DNA from: Streptomyces seoulensis
GTDB lineage: Bacteria; Actinomycetota; Actinomycetes; Streptomycetales; Streptomycetaceae
Assembly (NCBI GenBank): GCA_013364255.1
Contig: CP054936.1
Location: 7,582,353-7,646,352, forward strand
Direction: 5' to 3'
DNA: 64,000 nt
Under the pieces are notes generated by a model, which was not told the origin of the DNA, made no database searches, and worked only from the letters and a program-made list of their open reading frames with translations. Of this stretch, positions 17,849-26,189 are shown piece by piece; within the stretch, counting starts at the first letter, position 1; each line of letters begins with the position of its first letter. Both the position numbers and the translations under genes were made by a program.

Positions 17849-19654
17849 TTGTCGACCGCCATCCTCACCGGTCAGCCGGTCCCCGGATCGTCGATCGAGG
17901 GCGATCTGCGGTCCCTCGGTTTCGAGGTCCGGATCGCCGCCGACACCCCGGAGGCCGAGACCCTCCTCGCCCAGGTGCCCGCCGACCGGCGCGTCGCCGT
18001 CGTGGACGCCGCCTTCGTCGGCCACCTGCACGCACTGCGCCTGGGACTGACCGACCCGCGCTTCCCGCTGGCCGCCGTCCCCGGCGCCGTCACCGCCCAG
18101 CCCGCGGGCCGGCAGGCCCTCACCCGCGCGATGGCCCGGGAGAACACCGACGGCGGCGGAGGCACGTCCCTGGCCGTCGACAGCCTCGCCGACCGGATCG
18201 CCGCCGCCCTGGACGCCGACGGCGCCGAGCCGCACCGCCCCGAGCTGGGCGCCCTGGTGGCCGCCGTCCCCGCCGACCCCCAGGCCCGCAACGAGGCACG
18301 GCAGGCCGTCGCCGCCGTGGACGACGAGGCCGTACGCCTCAAGTCGGCCGTCAAGGCCCGCGACGGCTTCTTCACCACCTTCTGCATCAGCCCGTACTCG
18401 CGCTACCTCGCCCGCTGGTGCGCACGCCGCGGCCTGACCCCCAACCAGGTCACCACCGCCTCCCTGCTCACCGCGCTGATAGCGGCCGGCTGCGCCGCCA
18501 CCGGCACCCGCGGCGGCTTCGTCGCCGCCGGCGTGCTGCTGATCGCCTCGTTCGTCCTGGACTGCACCGACGGACAGCTGGCCCGCTACTCCCTCCAGTA
18601 CTCCACCCTCGGCGCCTGGCTGGACGCCACCTTCGACCGGGCCAAGGAGTACGCCTACTACGCCGGCCTCGCCCTCGGCGCGGCCCGCGGCGGCGACGAC
18701 GTATGGGCCCTCGCGCTCGGCGCCATGGTCCTCCAGACCTGCCGGCACGTGGTCGACTTCTCCTTCACCGAGGCCAACCACGACGCCACCGCCAACACCA
18801 GCCCCACCGCCGCCCTCTCCGACCGGCTCGACAGCGTCGGCTGGACGGTCTGGCTGCGCCGGATGATCGTCCTGCCGATCGGCGAACGCTGGGCGATGAT
18901 CGCCGTCCTCACCGCGGCCACCACCCCCCGCGTCACCCTCTACGTGCTGCTCGCCGGCTGCGCCCTCGCCGCGTGCTACACCACCGCGGGCCGCCTGCTG
19001 CGCTCCGTGACCCGCCGGGCCACCCGCACCGACCGCGCCGCCCAGGCGCTCGCGGACCTCGCGGACACCGGGCCGCTGGTCGCGCTGTGCGTCCGCTTCG
19101 CCCGCGGGGTGCCGCGCCACTCGGCGGCCTACCTGGCCCTGAGCGGCGGCGCCCTGGTCACCGCCTCCGCCGTGCTGTGGGGCGGCGGCTGGCAGACCGT
19201 GGTGTGCGCCGTCGCGTACGTCCTGCTCTCCGCGGCCGCCGTCGCCCGCCCCCTCAAGGGCCCCCTGGACTGGCTGGTGCCGCCCTTCTTCCGCGCCGCC
19301 GAGTACGGCACGGTCCTGGCCCTGGCCGCCCGGGCTGATGTGAACGGAGCCTTGCCGGCGGCTTTCGGGCTGGTGGCGGCCGTCGCCTACCATCACTACG
19401 ACACGGTGTACCGCATTCGCGGCGGCGCCGGAGCGCCACCGGCCTACCTGGTGCGCGCCATCGGGGGGCAGGAGGGGCGGACACTGCTCGTCGCCGTGCT
19501 CGCCGCGCTGCTCACCGCCGTCCAGTTCAAGGTCGCGCTCACGGTGCTCGCCGTGCTCGTGGCCGCGCTGGTGCTCACCGAGAGCATCCGCTTCTGGGTG
19601 CGCGCCCACCAGGGCGGCGCGCCCGCCCTACACGACGAAGGAGAACCCGCATGA
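17849..19654 (+). CDS. CDP-alcohol phosphotransferase with N- and C-terminal extensions (DUF5941-type)
   Basis: A 601-residue membrane protein from TTG 17849 (no in-frame ATG nearby). The CDP-alcohol phosphotransferase motif D-x2-DG-x2-AR-x8-G-x3-D-x3-D is complete, with Asp238, Asp241, Asp259 and Asp263. The first 190 residues are soluble and resemble a degenerate nucleotidyltransferase-type front domain but lack a GxGxR loop. After the catalytic domain come several more hydrophobic helices and a short soluble tail. The enzyme should transfer a phospho-alcohol from a CDP-alcohol to an acceptor at the membrane. Its stop overlaps the cytidylyltransferase start (ATGA), which suggests the CDP-alcohol comes from that enzyme. 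Confidence 0.85.
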   Translation: MSTAILTGQPVPGSSIEGDLRSLGFEVRIAADTPEAETLLAQVPADRRVAVVDAAFVGHLHALRLGLTDPRFPLAAVPGAVTAQPAGRQALTRAMARENTDGGGGTSLAVDSLADRIAAALDADGAEPHRPELGALVAAVPADPQARNEARQAVAAVDDEAVRLKSAVKARDGFFTTFCISPYSRYLARWCARRGLTPNQVTTASLLTALIAAGCAATGTRGGFVAAGVLLIASFVLDCTDGQLARYSLQYSTLGAWLDATFDRAKEYAYYAGLALGAARGGDDVWALALGAMVLQTCRHVVDFSFTEANHDATANTSPTAALSDRLDSVGWTVWLRRMIVLPIGERWAMIAVLTAATTPRVTLYVLLAGCALAACYTTAGRLLRSVTRRATRTDRAAQALADLADTGPLVALCVRFARGVPRHSAAYLALSGGALVTASAVLWGGGWQTVVCAVAYVLLSAAAVARPLKGPLDWLVPPFFRAAEYGTVLALAARADVNGALPAAFGLVAAVAYHHYDTVYRIRGGAGAPPAYLVRAIGGQEGRTLLVAVLAALLTAVQFKVALTVLAVLVAALVLTESIRFWVRAHQGGAPALHDEGEPA

Positions 19655-20403
19655 TCGGCCTCGTGCTGGCGGCCGGCGCCGGACGGCGCCTGCGCCCCTA
19701 CACCGACACCCTGCCCAAGGCGCTGGTGCCGGTGGGGCCGGAGGGTGCGGAGGACAGCATCACCGTGCTCGACATAGCGCTCGGCAACTTCGCTGAGGTG
19801 GGCCTGACCGAGGTCGGGATCATCGTCGGCTACCGCAAGGAGGCCGTCTACGAGCGCAGGGCCGCCCTGGAGCAGAAGTACGGTCTGAAGATCACCCTGA
19901 TCGACAACGACAAGGCCGAGGAGTGGAACAACGCCTACTCCCTGTGGTGCGGCCGTGACGCGCTGAAGGACGGCGTCATCCTCGCCAACGGCGACACCGT
20001 CCACCCGGTCTCGGTGGAGAAGACCCTGCTGGCCGCCCGGGGCGACGGCAAGAAGATCATCCTCGCGCTGGACACCGTGAAGTCCCTCGCCGAGGAGGAG
20101 ATGAAGGTCGTCGTCGACCCCGACAAGGGCGTCCAGCGGATCACCAAGCTGATGGACCCGGCGGAGGCCACCGGCGAGTACATCGGCGTCACCCTGATCG
20201 AGGGCGAGGCGGCCGAGGAGCTGGCCGACGCCCTGAAGGCCACCTTCGAGCGCGACCCGCAGCTGTACTACGAGGACGGCTACCAGGAGCTGGTCAACCG
20301 CGGCTTCAAGGTCGACGTGGCCCCGATCGGCGAGGTCGACTGGGTGGAGATCGACAACCACGACGACCTCGCCAAGGGCCGGGAGATCGCGTGCCGGTAC
20401 TGA
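19651..20403 (+). CDS. sugar/alcohol-phosphate nucleotidyltransferase (phosphocytidylyltransferase-like)
   Basis: A 250-residue nucleotidyltransferase. The loop LAAGAGRRLRPYTDTLPKALVPV at the N-terminus binds the nucleotide. EEWNNAYSLWCGRDAL corresponds to the N-N-x-x-S-L region seen in choline-phosphate and inositol-phosphate cytidylyltransferases. ILANGDTVHP gives the metal Asp, and GEVDWVEIDNHDDLAKG is the usual end. With a glycerol-1-phosphate-dehydrogenase-like gene next and two CDP-alcohol transferases around it, CTP plus an alcohol phosphate is the likely substrate pair. It overlaps the previous gene by 4 bases and the next by 13. Confidence 0.88.
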   Translation: MIGLVLAAGAGRRLRPYTDTLPKALVPVGPEGAEDSITVLDIALGNFAEVGLTEVGIIVGYRKEAVYERRAALEQKYGLKITLIDNDKAEEWNNAYSLWCGRDALKDGVILANGDTVHPVSVEKTLLAARGDGKKIILALDTVKSLAEEEMKVVVDPDKGVQRITKLMDPAEATGEYIGVTLIEGEAAEELADALKATFERDPQLYYEDGYQELVNRGFKVDVAPIGEVDWVEIDNHDDLAKGREIACRY

Positions 20404-21455
20404 CGAGGCTCATCCCCTCGCCGATCGTCGTCGACATCCGGCCGGGGGCGCTCGACGACCTGGCCGCGATCCTCTCCGACGAGCGGATCTCGCCCTCGGG
20501 GCGGCTGGCCTTCGCCATAAGCAACGGCTCAGGCCGGGTGCTGCGGGAGCGGTTCGGCCCGGCCTTCCCGGGCGCCGACTGGTTCGCGGACGCCGACGGC
20601 ACCATCGACGGCGCCGTGCGGCTGGCCGACTCCATCAAGCGGGCCGGCCGCTACGACGCGGTGGTCGGCGTCGGCGGCGGCAAGGTCATCGACTGCGCCA
20701 AGTACGCGGCGGCCCGGGTGGGCCTGCCGCTGGTCGCGGTCGCCACCAACCTGGCCAACGACGGACTGTGCTCGCCGGTCGCCACCCTCGACAACGACGC
20801 GGGCCGCGGCTCCTACGGCGTGCCCAACCCGATCGGCATCGTCATCGACCTCGACGTGATCCGCGAGGCCCCGGTGCGCTACGTACGGGCCGGGGTCGGC
20901 GACGTGATCTGCAAGATTTCCGCCGTGGCCGACTGGGAGCTGTCGCACCGCGAGACCGGCGAGAAGGTCGACGGACTGGCCGCCGCGATGGCCCGCCAGG
21001 CCGCCGAGGCGGTGCTGCGCCACCCCGGCGGCATAGGGGACGACAAGTTCCTGACGACGCTGTCCGAGGCCCTGGTGCTGTGCGGCATCTCCATGTCGGT
21101 GGCCGGGGACAGCCGTCCCGCCTCGGGCGCCTGCCACGAGATCAGCCACGCGTTCGACCTGTGCTTCCCCAAGCGCAGCGCGCTCCACGGCGAGCAGTGC
21201 GGCCTGGGCGGCGCCTTCGCCACGTTCCTGCGCGGCGACACGGAGACGGCCGGGCGGATGGCCGACGTACTGCGCCACCACGGGCTGCCCGTGCTGCCGG
21301 GCGAGATCGGCTTCGAGGTGGACGAGTTCGTGCAGGCCGTCGACTTCGCCCCGCAGACCCGGCCCGGGCGCTACACCATCCTCGAACACCTCGACCTCTC
21401 CACCGACCAGATCAGGGACGCATACGCCGACTATGCAAAAGCCATCGGTAGCTGA
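20391..21455 (+). CDS. sn-glycerol-1-phosphate dehydrogenase-like (iron-type alcohol dehydrogenase superfamily)
   Basis: 354 residues from GTG 20391, which overlaps the upstream stop. The NAD-binding region reads VVGVGGGKVIDCAKYAA (about residue 95) and is followed by VATNLANDGLCSP (about residue 119). The metal-site region reads SRPASGACHEISHAFDL (about residue 241) and a second His lies in SALHGEQCGLG. These features fit the G1PDH branch (archaeal EgsA, Bacillus AraM) better than glycerol dehydrogenase. Such enzymes reduce dihydroxyacetone phosphate to sn-glycerol-1-phosphate, the opposite enantiomer to normal bacterial glycerol phosphate. Substrate stereochemistry here is inferred from family only. 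Confidence 0.82.
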   Translation: MPVLTRLIPSPIVVDIRPGALDDLAAILSDERISPSGRLAFAISNGSGRVLRERFGPAFPGADWFADADGTIDGAVRLADSIKRAGRYDAVVGVGGGKVIDCAKYAAARVGLPLVAVATNLANDGLCSPVATLDNDAGRGSYGVPNPIGIVIDLDVIREAPVRYVRAGVGDVICKISAVADWELSHRETGEKVDGLAAAMARQAAEAVLRHPGGIGDDKFLTTLSEALVLCGISMSVAGDSRPASGACHEISHAFDLCFPKRSALHGEQCGLGGAFATFLRGDTETAGRMADVLRHHGLPVLPGEIGFEVDEFVQAVDFAPQTRPGRYTILEHLDLSTDQIRDAYADYAKAIGS

Positions 21456-22212
21456 GCTCCGCCCGGTCGTCCACCCCGCGGGGGTGAAGGACCGGCGCAG
21501 CGGTGAGCACTGGGCCGGCCGGCTCTACATGCGCGAGCTGTCGCTGCGCATCGACCGGCACCTGGTGAACACCCGGGTCACGCCCAACCAACTGACCTAC
21601 CTGATGACCGTGTTCGGAGTCCTGGCGGCCCCGGCCCTGCTGGTGCCGGGGATCTGGGGCGCCGTGCTCGGCGTGGTCATGGTGCAGCTGTACCTGCTGC
21701 TGGACTGCGTCGACGGCGAGGTCGCGCGCTGGAAGCGGCAGTTCTCCCTCGGCGGGGTCTACCTGGACCGGGTCGGGGCGTACCTCACCGACGCCGCGGT
21801 CCTGGTCGGGCTCGGGCTGCGCGCCGCCGACCTGTTCGGCAGCGGCCGCATCGACTGGCTGTGGGCCTTCCTGGGCACCCTGGCCGCGCTCGGCGCCATC
21901 CTGATCAAGGCGGAGACCGACCTCGTCGGCGTCGCCCGGCACCAGGGAGGGCTGCCGCCGGTCAAGGAGTCGGCCTCCGAGCCGCGCTCCTCCGGCATGG
22001 CGCTGGCCCGCCGGGCCGCCGGTGCGCTCAAGTTCCACCGGCTGATCCTCGGCATCGAGGCGTCGCTGCTGATCCTGGTCCTGGCGATCGTGGACCAGGT
22101 GCGGGGCGATCTGTTCTTCACCCGGCTCGGCACCGCCGTCCTCGCCGGCATCGCGCTGCTGCAGACCCTGCTGCACCTGGTGTCCATCCTCGCCTCCAGC
22201 AGGCTGAAGTGA
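21433..22212 (+). CDS. second CDP-alcohol phosphotransferase, fourth motif Asp missing
   Basis: A 259-residue membrane protein overlapping the G1PDH-like gene by 23 bases. The motif is recognisable, with Asp91, Asp94 and Asp112, but the fourth Asp, proposed catalytic base in this family, is Ala116 (LDRVGAYLTD). The nearest acidic residue is Asp120, four residues later. Either the base is displaced or the enzyme is altered or inactive. TPNQLTYLM and about six hydrophobic helices are otherwise normal. Together with the 601-residue homologue it may form a two-step or paired system. It is followed by the GTGA-coupled glycosyltransferase. Confidence 0.85.
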   Translation: MQKPSVAELRPVVHPAGVKDRRSGEHWAGRLYMRELSLRIDRHLVNTRVTPNQLTYLMTVFGVLAAPALLVPGIWGAVLGVVMVQLYLLLDCVDGEVARWKRQFSLGGVYLDRVGAYLTDAAVLVGLGLRAADLFGSGRIDWLWAFLGTLAALGAILIKAETDLVGVARHQGGLPPVKESASEPRSSGMALARRAAGALKFHRLILGIEASLLILVLAIVDQVRGDLFFTRLGTAVLAGIALLQTLLHLVSILASSRLK

Positions 22213-23105
22213 GCGCCGGCATGGACAGGTCCCTCAAGGTCGGCGCGGTGGTCATCACCATGGGCAACCGCCCCGAGGAGCTGCGCGCGCTGCTCGACTC
22301 GGTCGCCAAGCAGGACGGCGACCGCGTCGAGGTCGTCGTCGTCGGCAACGGCTCGCCCGTCCCGGACGTCCCCGAGGGCGTACGGACGATCGAACTGCCG
22401 GAGAACCTCGGCATCCCCGGCGGCCGCAACGTCGGCATCGAGGCATTCGGCCCCGGCGGCCGGGACGTCGACGTCCTGCTCTTCCTGGACGACGACGGAC
22501 TGCTGGCCCGCACCGACACCGCCGAGCTGTGCCGGCGGGCCTTCACGGCCGACGCGAAGCTGGGCATCGTCAGCTTCCGCATCGCCGACCCGGACACCGG
22601 CCTCACCCAGCGCCGCCACGTGCCCCGGCTGCGGGCCTCCGACCCGATGCGCTCCTCCCGGGTCACCACCTTCCTCGGCGGCGCGAACGCCGTGCGCACC
22701 CAGGTCTTCGCCGAGGTCGGCGGCCTGCCCGACGCGTTCTTCTACGCCCACGAGGAGACCGACCTGGCCTGGCGCGCGCTGGACGCGGGCTGGCTGATCG
22801 ACTACCGGTCCGACATGGTGCTGTACCACCCGACCACCGCGCCGTCCCGGCACGCGGTCTACCACCGCATGGTGGCCCGCAACCGGGTGTGGCTGGCCCG
22901 CCGCAACCTGCCCGCCCCGCTGGTCCCCGTCTACCTGGGGGTGTGGCTGCTGCTCACCCTGGCCCGCCGCCCCTCGGGCCCCGCCCTGAAGGCGTGGTTC
23001 GGCGGCTTCAAGGAGGGCTGGGGCACCCCGTGCGGACCGCGCCGGCCCATGAAGTGGCGTACGGTGTGGCGGCTCACCCGGCTGGGCCGGCCGCCGGTCA
23101 TCTGA
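22209..23105 (+). CDS. GT2-family glycosyltransferase
   Basis: 298 residues from GTG 22209 (GTGA overlap with the upstream stop); ATG 22221 is an alternative. The GT-A fold starts with VGAVVITMGNRPEELRALLDS, and LLFLDDDGLL supplies the metal-binding DxD-like cluster. FFYAHEETDLAWRALDAGW carries the usual acceptor-side acidic residues. No long membrane helix is visible, apart from a hydrophobic stretch near VPVYLGVWLLLTLA. The nucleotide sugar cannot be told. The context of a CDP-alcohol route and an ABC exporter suggests it adds sugar to a lipid-linked phosphoglycerol chain. Confidence 0.9.
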   Translation: MSAGMDRSLKVGAVVITMGNRPEELRALLDSVAKQDGDRVEVVVVGNGSPVPDVPEGVRTIELPENLGIPGGRNVGIEAFGPGGRDVDVLLFLDDDGLLARTDTAELCRRAFTADAKLGIVSFRIADPDTGLTQRRHVPRLRASDPMRSSRVTTFLGGANAVRTQVFAEVGGLPDAFFYAHEETDLAWRALDAGWLIDYRSDMVLYHPTTAPSRHAVYHRMVARNRVWLARRNLPAPLVPVYLGVWLLLTLARRPSGPALKAWFGGFKEGWGTPCGPRRPMKWRTVWRLTRLGRPPVI

Positions 23106-23198
23106 CAGTCCCGTTCCCGGCGGTACCCGGTCCGCCCGGCCCGTGCCCTGCCCGTACCGCCGCACCCGCTGCGCATCAGAAGACGAAAGTAAACCCTT

Positions 23199-24128
23199 GT
23201 GAGTGAGACAACGCACGACGGCGGCGTCGCCCTCGGCGCGGCGTCGCCGCCCGACGAAGGCCTCCCGGCGGCGCGGCTCGCCGCCAAGTACGGGCTGTCC
23301 GTCAGCGGCGCCCGGCCCCCGCTCAGGGAGTACGTGCGCCAGCTGTGGGGCCGGCGCCACTTCATCCTCGCCTTCTCCCAGGCCAAGCTGACCGCCCAGT
23401 ACAGCCAGGCCAAGCTCGGCCAGGTGTGGCAGGTGGCGACCCCGCTGCTGAACGCGGCCGTCTACTACTTCATCTTCGGCGTGATCCTCAAGGCCAACAA
23501 GGGCCTGGGCCACGACACGTACATCCCGTTCCTGGTCACCGGGGTGTTCGTGTTCACCTTCACCCAGAGCTCGGTGATGGCGGGCGTGCGCGCCATCTCC
23601 GGCAACCTGGGCCTGGTGCGCGCGCTGCACTTCCCGCGCGCCTCGCTGCCCATCTCCTTCGCGCTCCAGCAGCTCCAGCAATTGCTGTTCTCGATGATCG
23701 TGGTGTTCGTCATCACGACGGCCTTCGGCAGCTACCCCAGTCTGTCCTGGCTGCTGATCGTCCCGGCGCTGGCGCTCCAGTTCCTGTTCAACTCCGGCCT
23801 GGCGCTGATCCTGGCCCGGCTCGGCGCCAAGACCCCCGACCTCGCCCAGCTCATGCCGTTCGTCCTGCGCACCTGGATGTACGCCTCGGGCGTGATGTTC
23901 TCCATCAGCGGCATGCTGGCCGGCAAGCCCGAGTGGGTCACCCGGCTGATGCAGGCCAACCCCGCCGCGATCTACATGGACCTCATCCGGTTCGCGCTGA
24001 TCGACGGCTACGGCGCCGCGAACCTCCCGCCGCACGTCTGGGCCCTCGCGGTGGCCTGGGCCGTGGTCGTGTTCGCCGGCGGTTTCGTGTTCTTCTGGAA
24101 GGCGGAGGAGAGGTACGGCCGTGGCTGA
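23199..24128 (+). CDS. polysaccharide/teichoic-acid-type ABC exporter, permease
   Basis: 309 residues from GTG 23199. The hydrophilic N-terminal 60 residues lead into six hydrophobic helices in the Wzm/TagG (ABC-2) arrangement, with the interface-helix-like HFPRASLPISFALQQLQQLLFS. With the ATPase gene at 24121 it forms a two-gene exporter. It should flip a completed lipid-linked polymer or glycolipid across the membrane. A gap of 93 bases separates it from the glycosyltransferase gene, the largest inside the operon, so an internal promoter is possible. Confidence 0.9.
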   Translation: MSETTHDGGVALGAASPPDEGLPAARLAAKYGLSVSGARPPLREYVRQLWGRRHFILAFSQAKLTAQYSQAKLGQVWQVATPLLNAAVYYFIFGVILKANKGLGHDTYIPFLVTGVFVFTFTQSSVMAGVRAISGNLGLVRALHFPRASLPISFALQQLQQLLFSMIVVFVITTAFGSYPSLSWLLIVPALALQFLFNSGLALILARLGAKTPDLAQLMPFVLRTWMYASGVMFSISGMLAGKPEWVTRLMQANPAAIYMDLIRFALIDGYGAANLPPHVWALAVAWAVVVFAGGFVFFWKAEERYGRG

Positions 24129-24933
24129 GCACCATCCCGCCCAAGGCGGCGCCCGAGGCGCCGGGGACCGCGTCCCCACCGTCATCGCCGACGAGCTGCA
24201 CATCGTCTACCGCGTCAACGGCGCCAAGTCCGGCAAGGGCAGCGCGACCGCCGCCCTCAGCCGCATCGTCAAGCGCGGCTCCGGCGACAGCGCCCGCGGC
24301 GTGCGCAAGGTGCACGCCGTGCGCGGCGTCTCCTTCGTCGCCCACAAGGGCGAGGCCATCGGTCTGATCGGCTCCAACGGCTCCGGCAAGTCCACGCTGC
24401 TGCGCGCCATCGCCGGCCTGCTGCCGGCCGAGCGGGGCAAGGTCTACACCGACGGCCAGCCCTCGCTGCTGGGCGTGAACGCGGCGCTGATGAACGACCT
24501 GACCGGCGAGCGCAACGTCATCCTCGGCGGCCTGGCCATGGGCATGTCGCGCGAGGAGATCAAGGAGCGCTACCAGGACATCGTCGACTTCTCCGGCATC
24601 AACGAGAAGGGCGACTTCATCACGCTGCCGATGCGGACGTACTCCTCCGGCATGGCGGCCCGGCTCCGGTTCTCCATCGCCGCCGCCAAGGACCACGACG
24701 TCCTCATGATCGACGAGGCGCTGGCCACCGGCGACCGCAAGTTCCAGACCCGCTCCGAGGAGCGGATCAGGGAGCTGCGCAAGGAGGCCGGCACCGTCTT
24801 CCTGGTGAGCCACAACAACAAGTCGATCCGCGACACCTGCGACCGGGTGCTGTGGCTGGAGCGCGGGGAACTGCGCATGGACGGCCCCACCGACGAGGTG
24901 CTCAAGGAGTACGAGAAGTTCACGGGCAAGTGA
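24121..24933 (+). CDS. polysaccharide/teichoic-acid-type ABC exporter, ATPase
   Basis: 270 residues from GTG 24121, overlapping the permease by 8 bases. Walker A is GSNGSGKST (near residue 85); the signature region reads YSSGMAARLRFSIA, the degenerate form typical of Wzt/TagH ATPases; Walker B is VLMIDEALATGD. The N-terminal extension of about 40 residues is also typical. No C-terminal carbohydrate-binding domain follows, so polymer selection by a Wzt-C domain is not expected. It powers the export step of the operon. Confidence 0.92.
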   Translation: MAEHHPAQGGARGAGDRVPTVIADELHIVYRVNGAKSGKGSATAALSRIVKRGSGDSARGVRKVHAVRGVSFVAHKGEAIGLIGSNGSGKSTLLRAIAGLLPAERGKVYTDGQPSLLGVNAALMNDLTGERNVILGGLAMGMSREEIKERYQDIVDFSGINEKGDFITLPMRTYSSGMAARLRFSIAAAKDHDVLMIDEALATGDRKFQTRSEERIRELRKEAGTVFLVSHNNKSIRDTCDRVLWLERGELRMDGPTDEVLKEYEKFTGK

Positions 24934-24946
24934 TCCCGTCCGCCGA

Positions 24947-24976
24947 GGGCCCCGCCGGAAGCGTCCGGCGGGGCCC
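24947..24976 (+). terminator. 13-bp perfect hairpin after the glycopolymer operon
   Basis: GGGCCCCGCCGGA (24947-24959) pairs perfectly with TCCGGCGGGGCCC (24964-24976) around an AGCG loop, 14 bases after the ATPase stop. It separates this operon from the hopanoid genes. Confidence 0.85.
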
Positions 24977-25230
24977 CGCGTGTGCAAAGGAAGCGTCAAC
25001 TCCCGCGTCGGCAAGGAATCTTGATAACGATCGGTGTGTTGTTGTGATGTGCGGGACACCCCCATGCGGTTCGCTGCGTTGTACAACGTAAGCTGTACCG
25101 GTCCCGGAAAGCGGCAAGTGGGGAGATAATGCGCGACACCCTGCGCCGGGGCCGCCGCCCGGACGGCAAGCGGGCGTGTCCGAAATAGTGTGTGTCGGGT
25201 CGGCAGTGTAGAACGGGAGATGTGACGGCA
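24977..25230 (+). promoter_or_regulatory. upstream region of the hopanoid operon
   Basis: This stretch between the terminator and the hopanoid leader ORF has no gene. TGTAC occurs twice around the inverted repeat GTACA-n8-TGTAC (25081-25098), which contains TAAGCT (25089-25094), a reasonable Streptomyces -10 hexamer. No clear -35 accompanies it. The operon promoter almost certainly lies here. Confidence 0.4.
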
Positions 25231-25296
25231 ATGGCTACGGAAACTCCCCAGCTCAACGCAGCGTGCGCCGTCCCCGCGCCGGGCTGCGGACGATGA
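25231..25296 (+). CDS. 21-codon leader ORF coupled to hpnC
   Basis: ATG 25231 opens a 21-codon frame (MATETPQLNAACAVPAPGCG then R) whose TGA overlaps the hpnC ATG as ATGA at 25293-25296. A GGGAGA ribosome site lies ten bases upstream. hpnC itself has no good ribosome site before ATG 25293, so translation of the leader would load ribosomes onto hpnC. It may be a translational coupling or attenuation device, or chance. I do not recognise the peptide. Confidence 0.45.
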   Translation: MATETPQLNAACAVPAPGCGR

Positions 25297-26189
25297 CGGC
25301 GACGATCGCGGCGCACGACCCGGAACGCGCCACCCTCGACAAGGCCGCGAACGAGAACTTCCCCGTGGCGCCGTTCTTCCTGCCCCGTGCCTGGCGCACC
25401 GACCTCATGGCCGTCTACGGCTTCGCCCGGCTCGTCGACGACATCGGCGACGGCGATCTGGCCCCCGGCGGCGCCGACGCCCGACTGCTCGGCGTGTCGG
25501 CCACCGACGCGCAGGACCGCCTCGTCCTCCTCGACGCCTTCGAGGCCGACCTGCGCCGGGTCTTCGACGGCACGCCCCGCCACCCCCTGCTGCGCCGGCT
25601 CCAGCCCACCGTCCGCCGCCGCGCGCTGCCCGTCGAGCCGTTCCTCGGCCTGATCGCCGCCAACCGCCAGGACCAGCTCGTCACCCGCTACGAGACCTAC
25701 GACGACCTCCTGGCCTACTGCGAGCTGTCCGCCAACCCCGTGGGCCGTCTGGTCCTCGGCGTCACCGGCACCTCCACCCCCGAACGGATCCGCCGCTCCG
25801 ACGCGATCTGCACCGCCCTCCAGGTCGTCGAGCACCTCCAGGACGTCAAGGAGGACCTCGGCCGCGACCGCGTCTACCTGCCCGCCGAGGACCTGAAGCG
25901 CTTCCACGTCCAGGAGGCGGACCTCGCCGCACCCAGCGCCGGCGCGTCGGTGCGCGCCCTGGTCGCGTACGAAGCGGAACGCGCCCGCGATCTGCTGAAT
26001 GAAGGCGCCCCCCTGGTGGGTAGCGTCCACGGCAGGCTGAAGCTGCTGCTCGCGGGGTTCGTGGCAGGGGGGAGGGCGGCCGTCGACGCGATCGCCGCCG
26101 CCGCATTCGACGTACTTCCCGGCCCGCCCAAGCCCGGCAAGGTCCAGTTGCTGCGCGAGGTGGGCGTGATTCTGCGAGGAGAGGGGTGA
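25293..26189 (+). CDS. hpnC: squalene biosynthesis protein HpnC (presqualene diphosphate to hydroxysqualene step)
   Basis: 298 residues from ATG 25293; GTG 25263 is in frame but lacks a site. The squalene/phytoene synthase fold has both aspartate-rich motifs: LVDDIGDG near residue 47 and QDVKEDLGRDRVYLP near residue 190. In the HpnCDE route HpnD makes presqualene diphosphate from two farnesyl diphosphates, HpnC converts it to hydroxysqualene and HpnE reduces that to squalene. The first-position gene order with HpnD and HpnE following supports the assignment over phytoene synthase. Overlaps hpnD by GTGA. Confidence 0.93.
   Translation: MTATIAAHDPERATLDKAANENFPVAPFFLPRAWRTDLMAVYGFARLVDDIGDGDLAPGGADARLLGVSATDAQDRLVLLDAFEADLRRVFDGTPRHPLLRRLQPTVRRRALPVEPFLGLIAANRQDQLVTRYETYDDLLAYCELSANPVGRLVLGVTGTSTPERIRRSDAICTALQVVEHLQDVKEDLGRDRVYLPAEDLKRFHVQEADLAAPSAGASVRALVAYEAERARDLLNEGAPLVGSVHGRLKLLLAGFVAGGRAAVDAIAAAAFDVLPGPPKPGKVQLLREVGVILRGEG

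Noticed and set aside
21759..24203. An 814-codon minus-strand frame over the glycopolymer operon
   Set aside because: Antisense to four overlapping genes with clear family motifs; composition is typical shadow sequence.
25021..25049. TTGATA considered as the hopanoid -35 box
   Set aside because: No acceptable -10 at 16-19 bases downstream; only the TAAGCT further on looks usable, and it has no matching -35.
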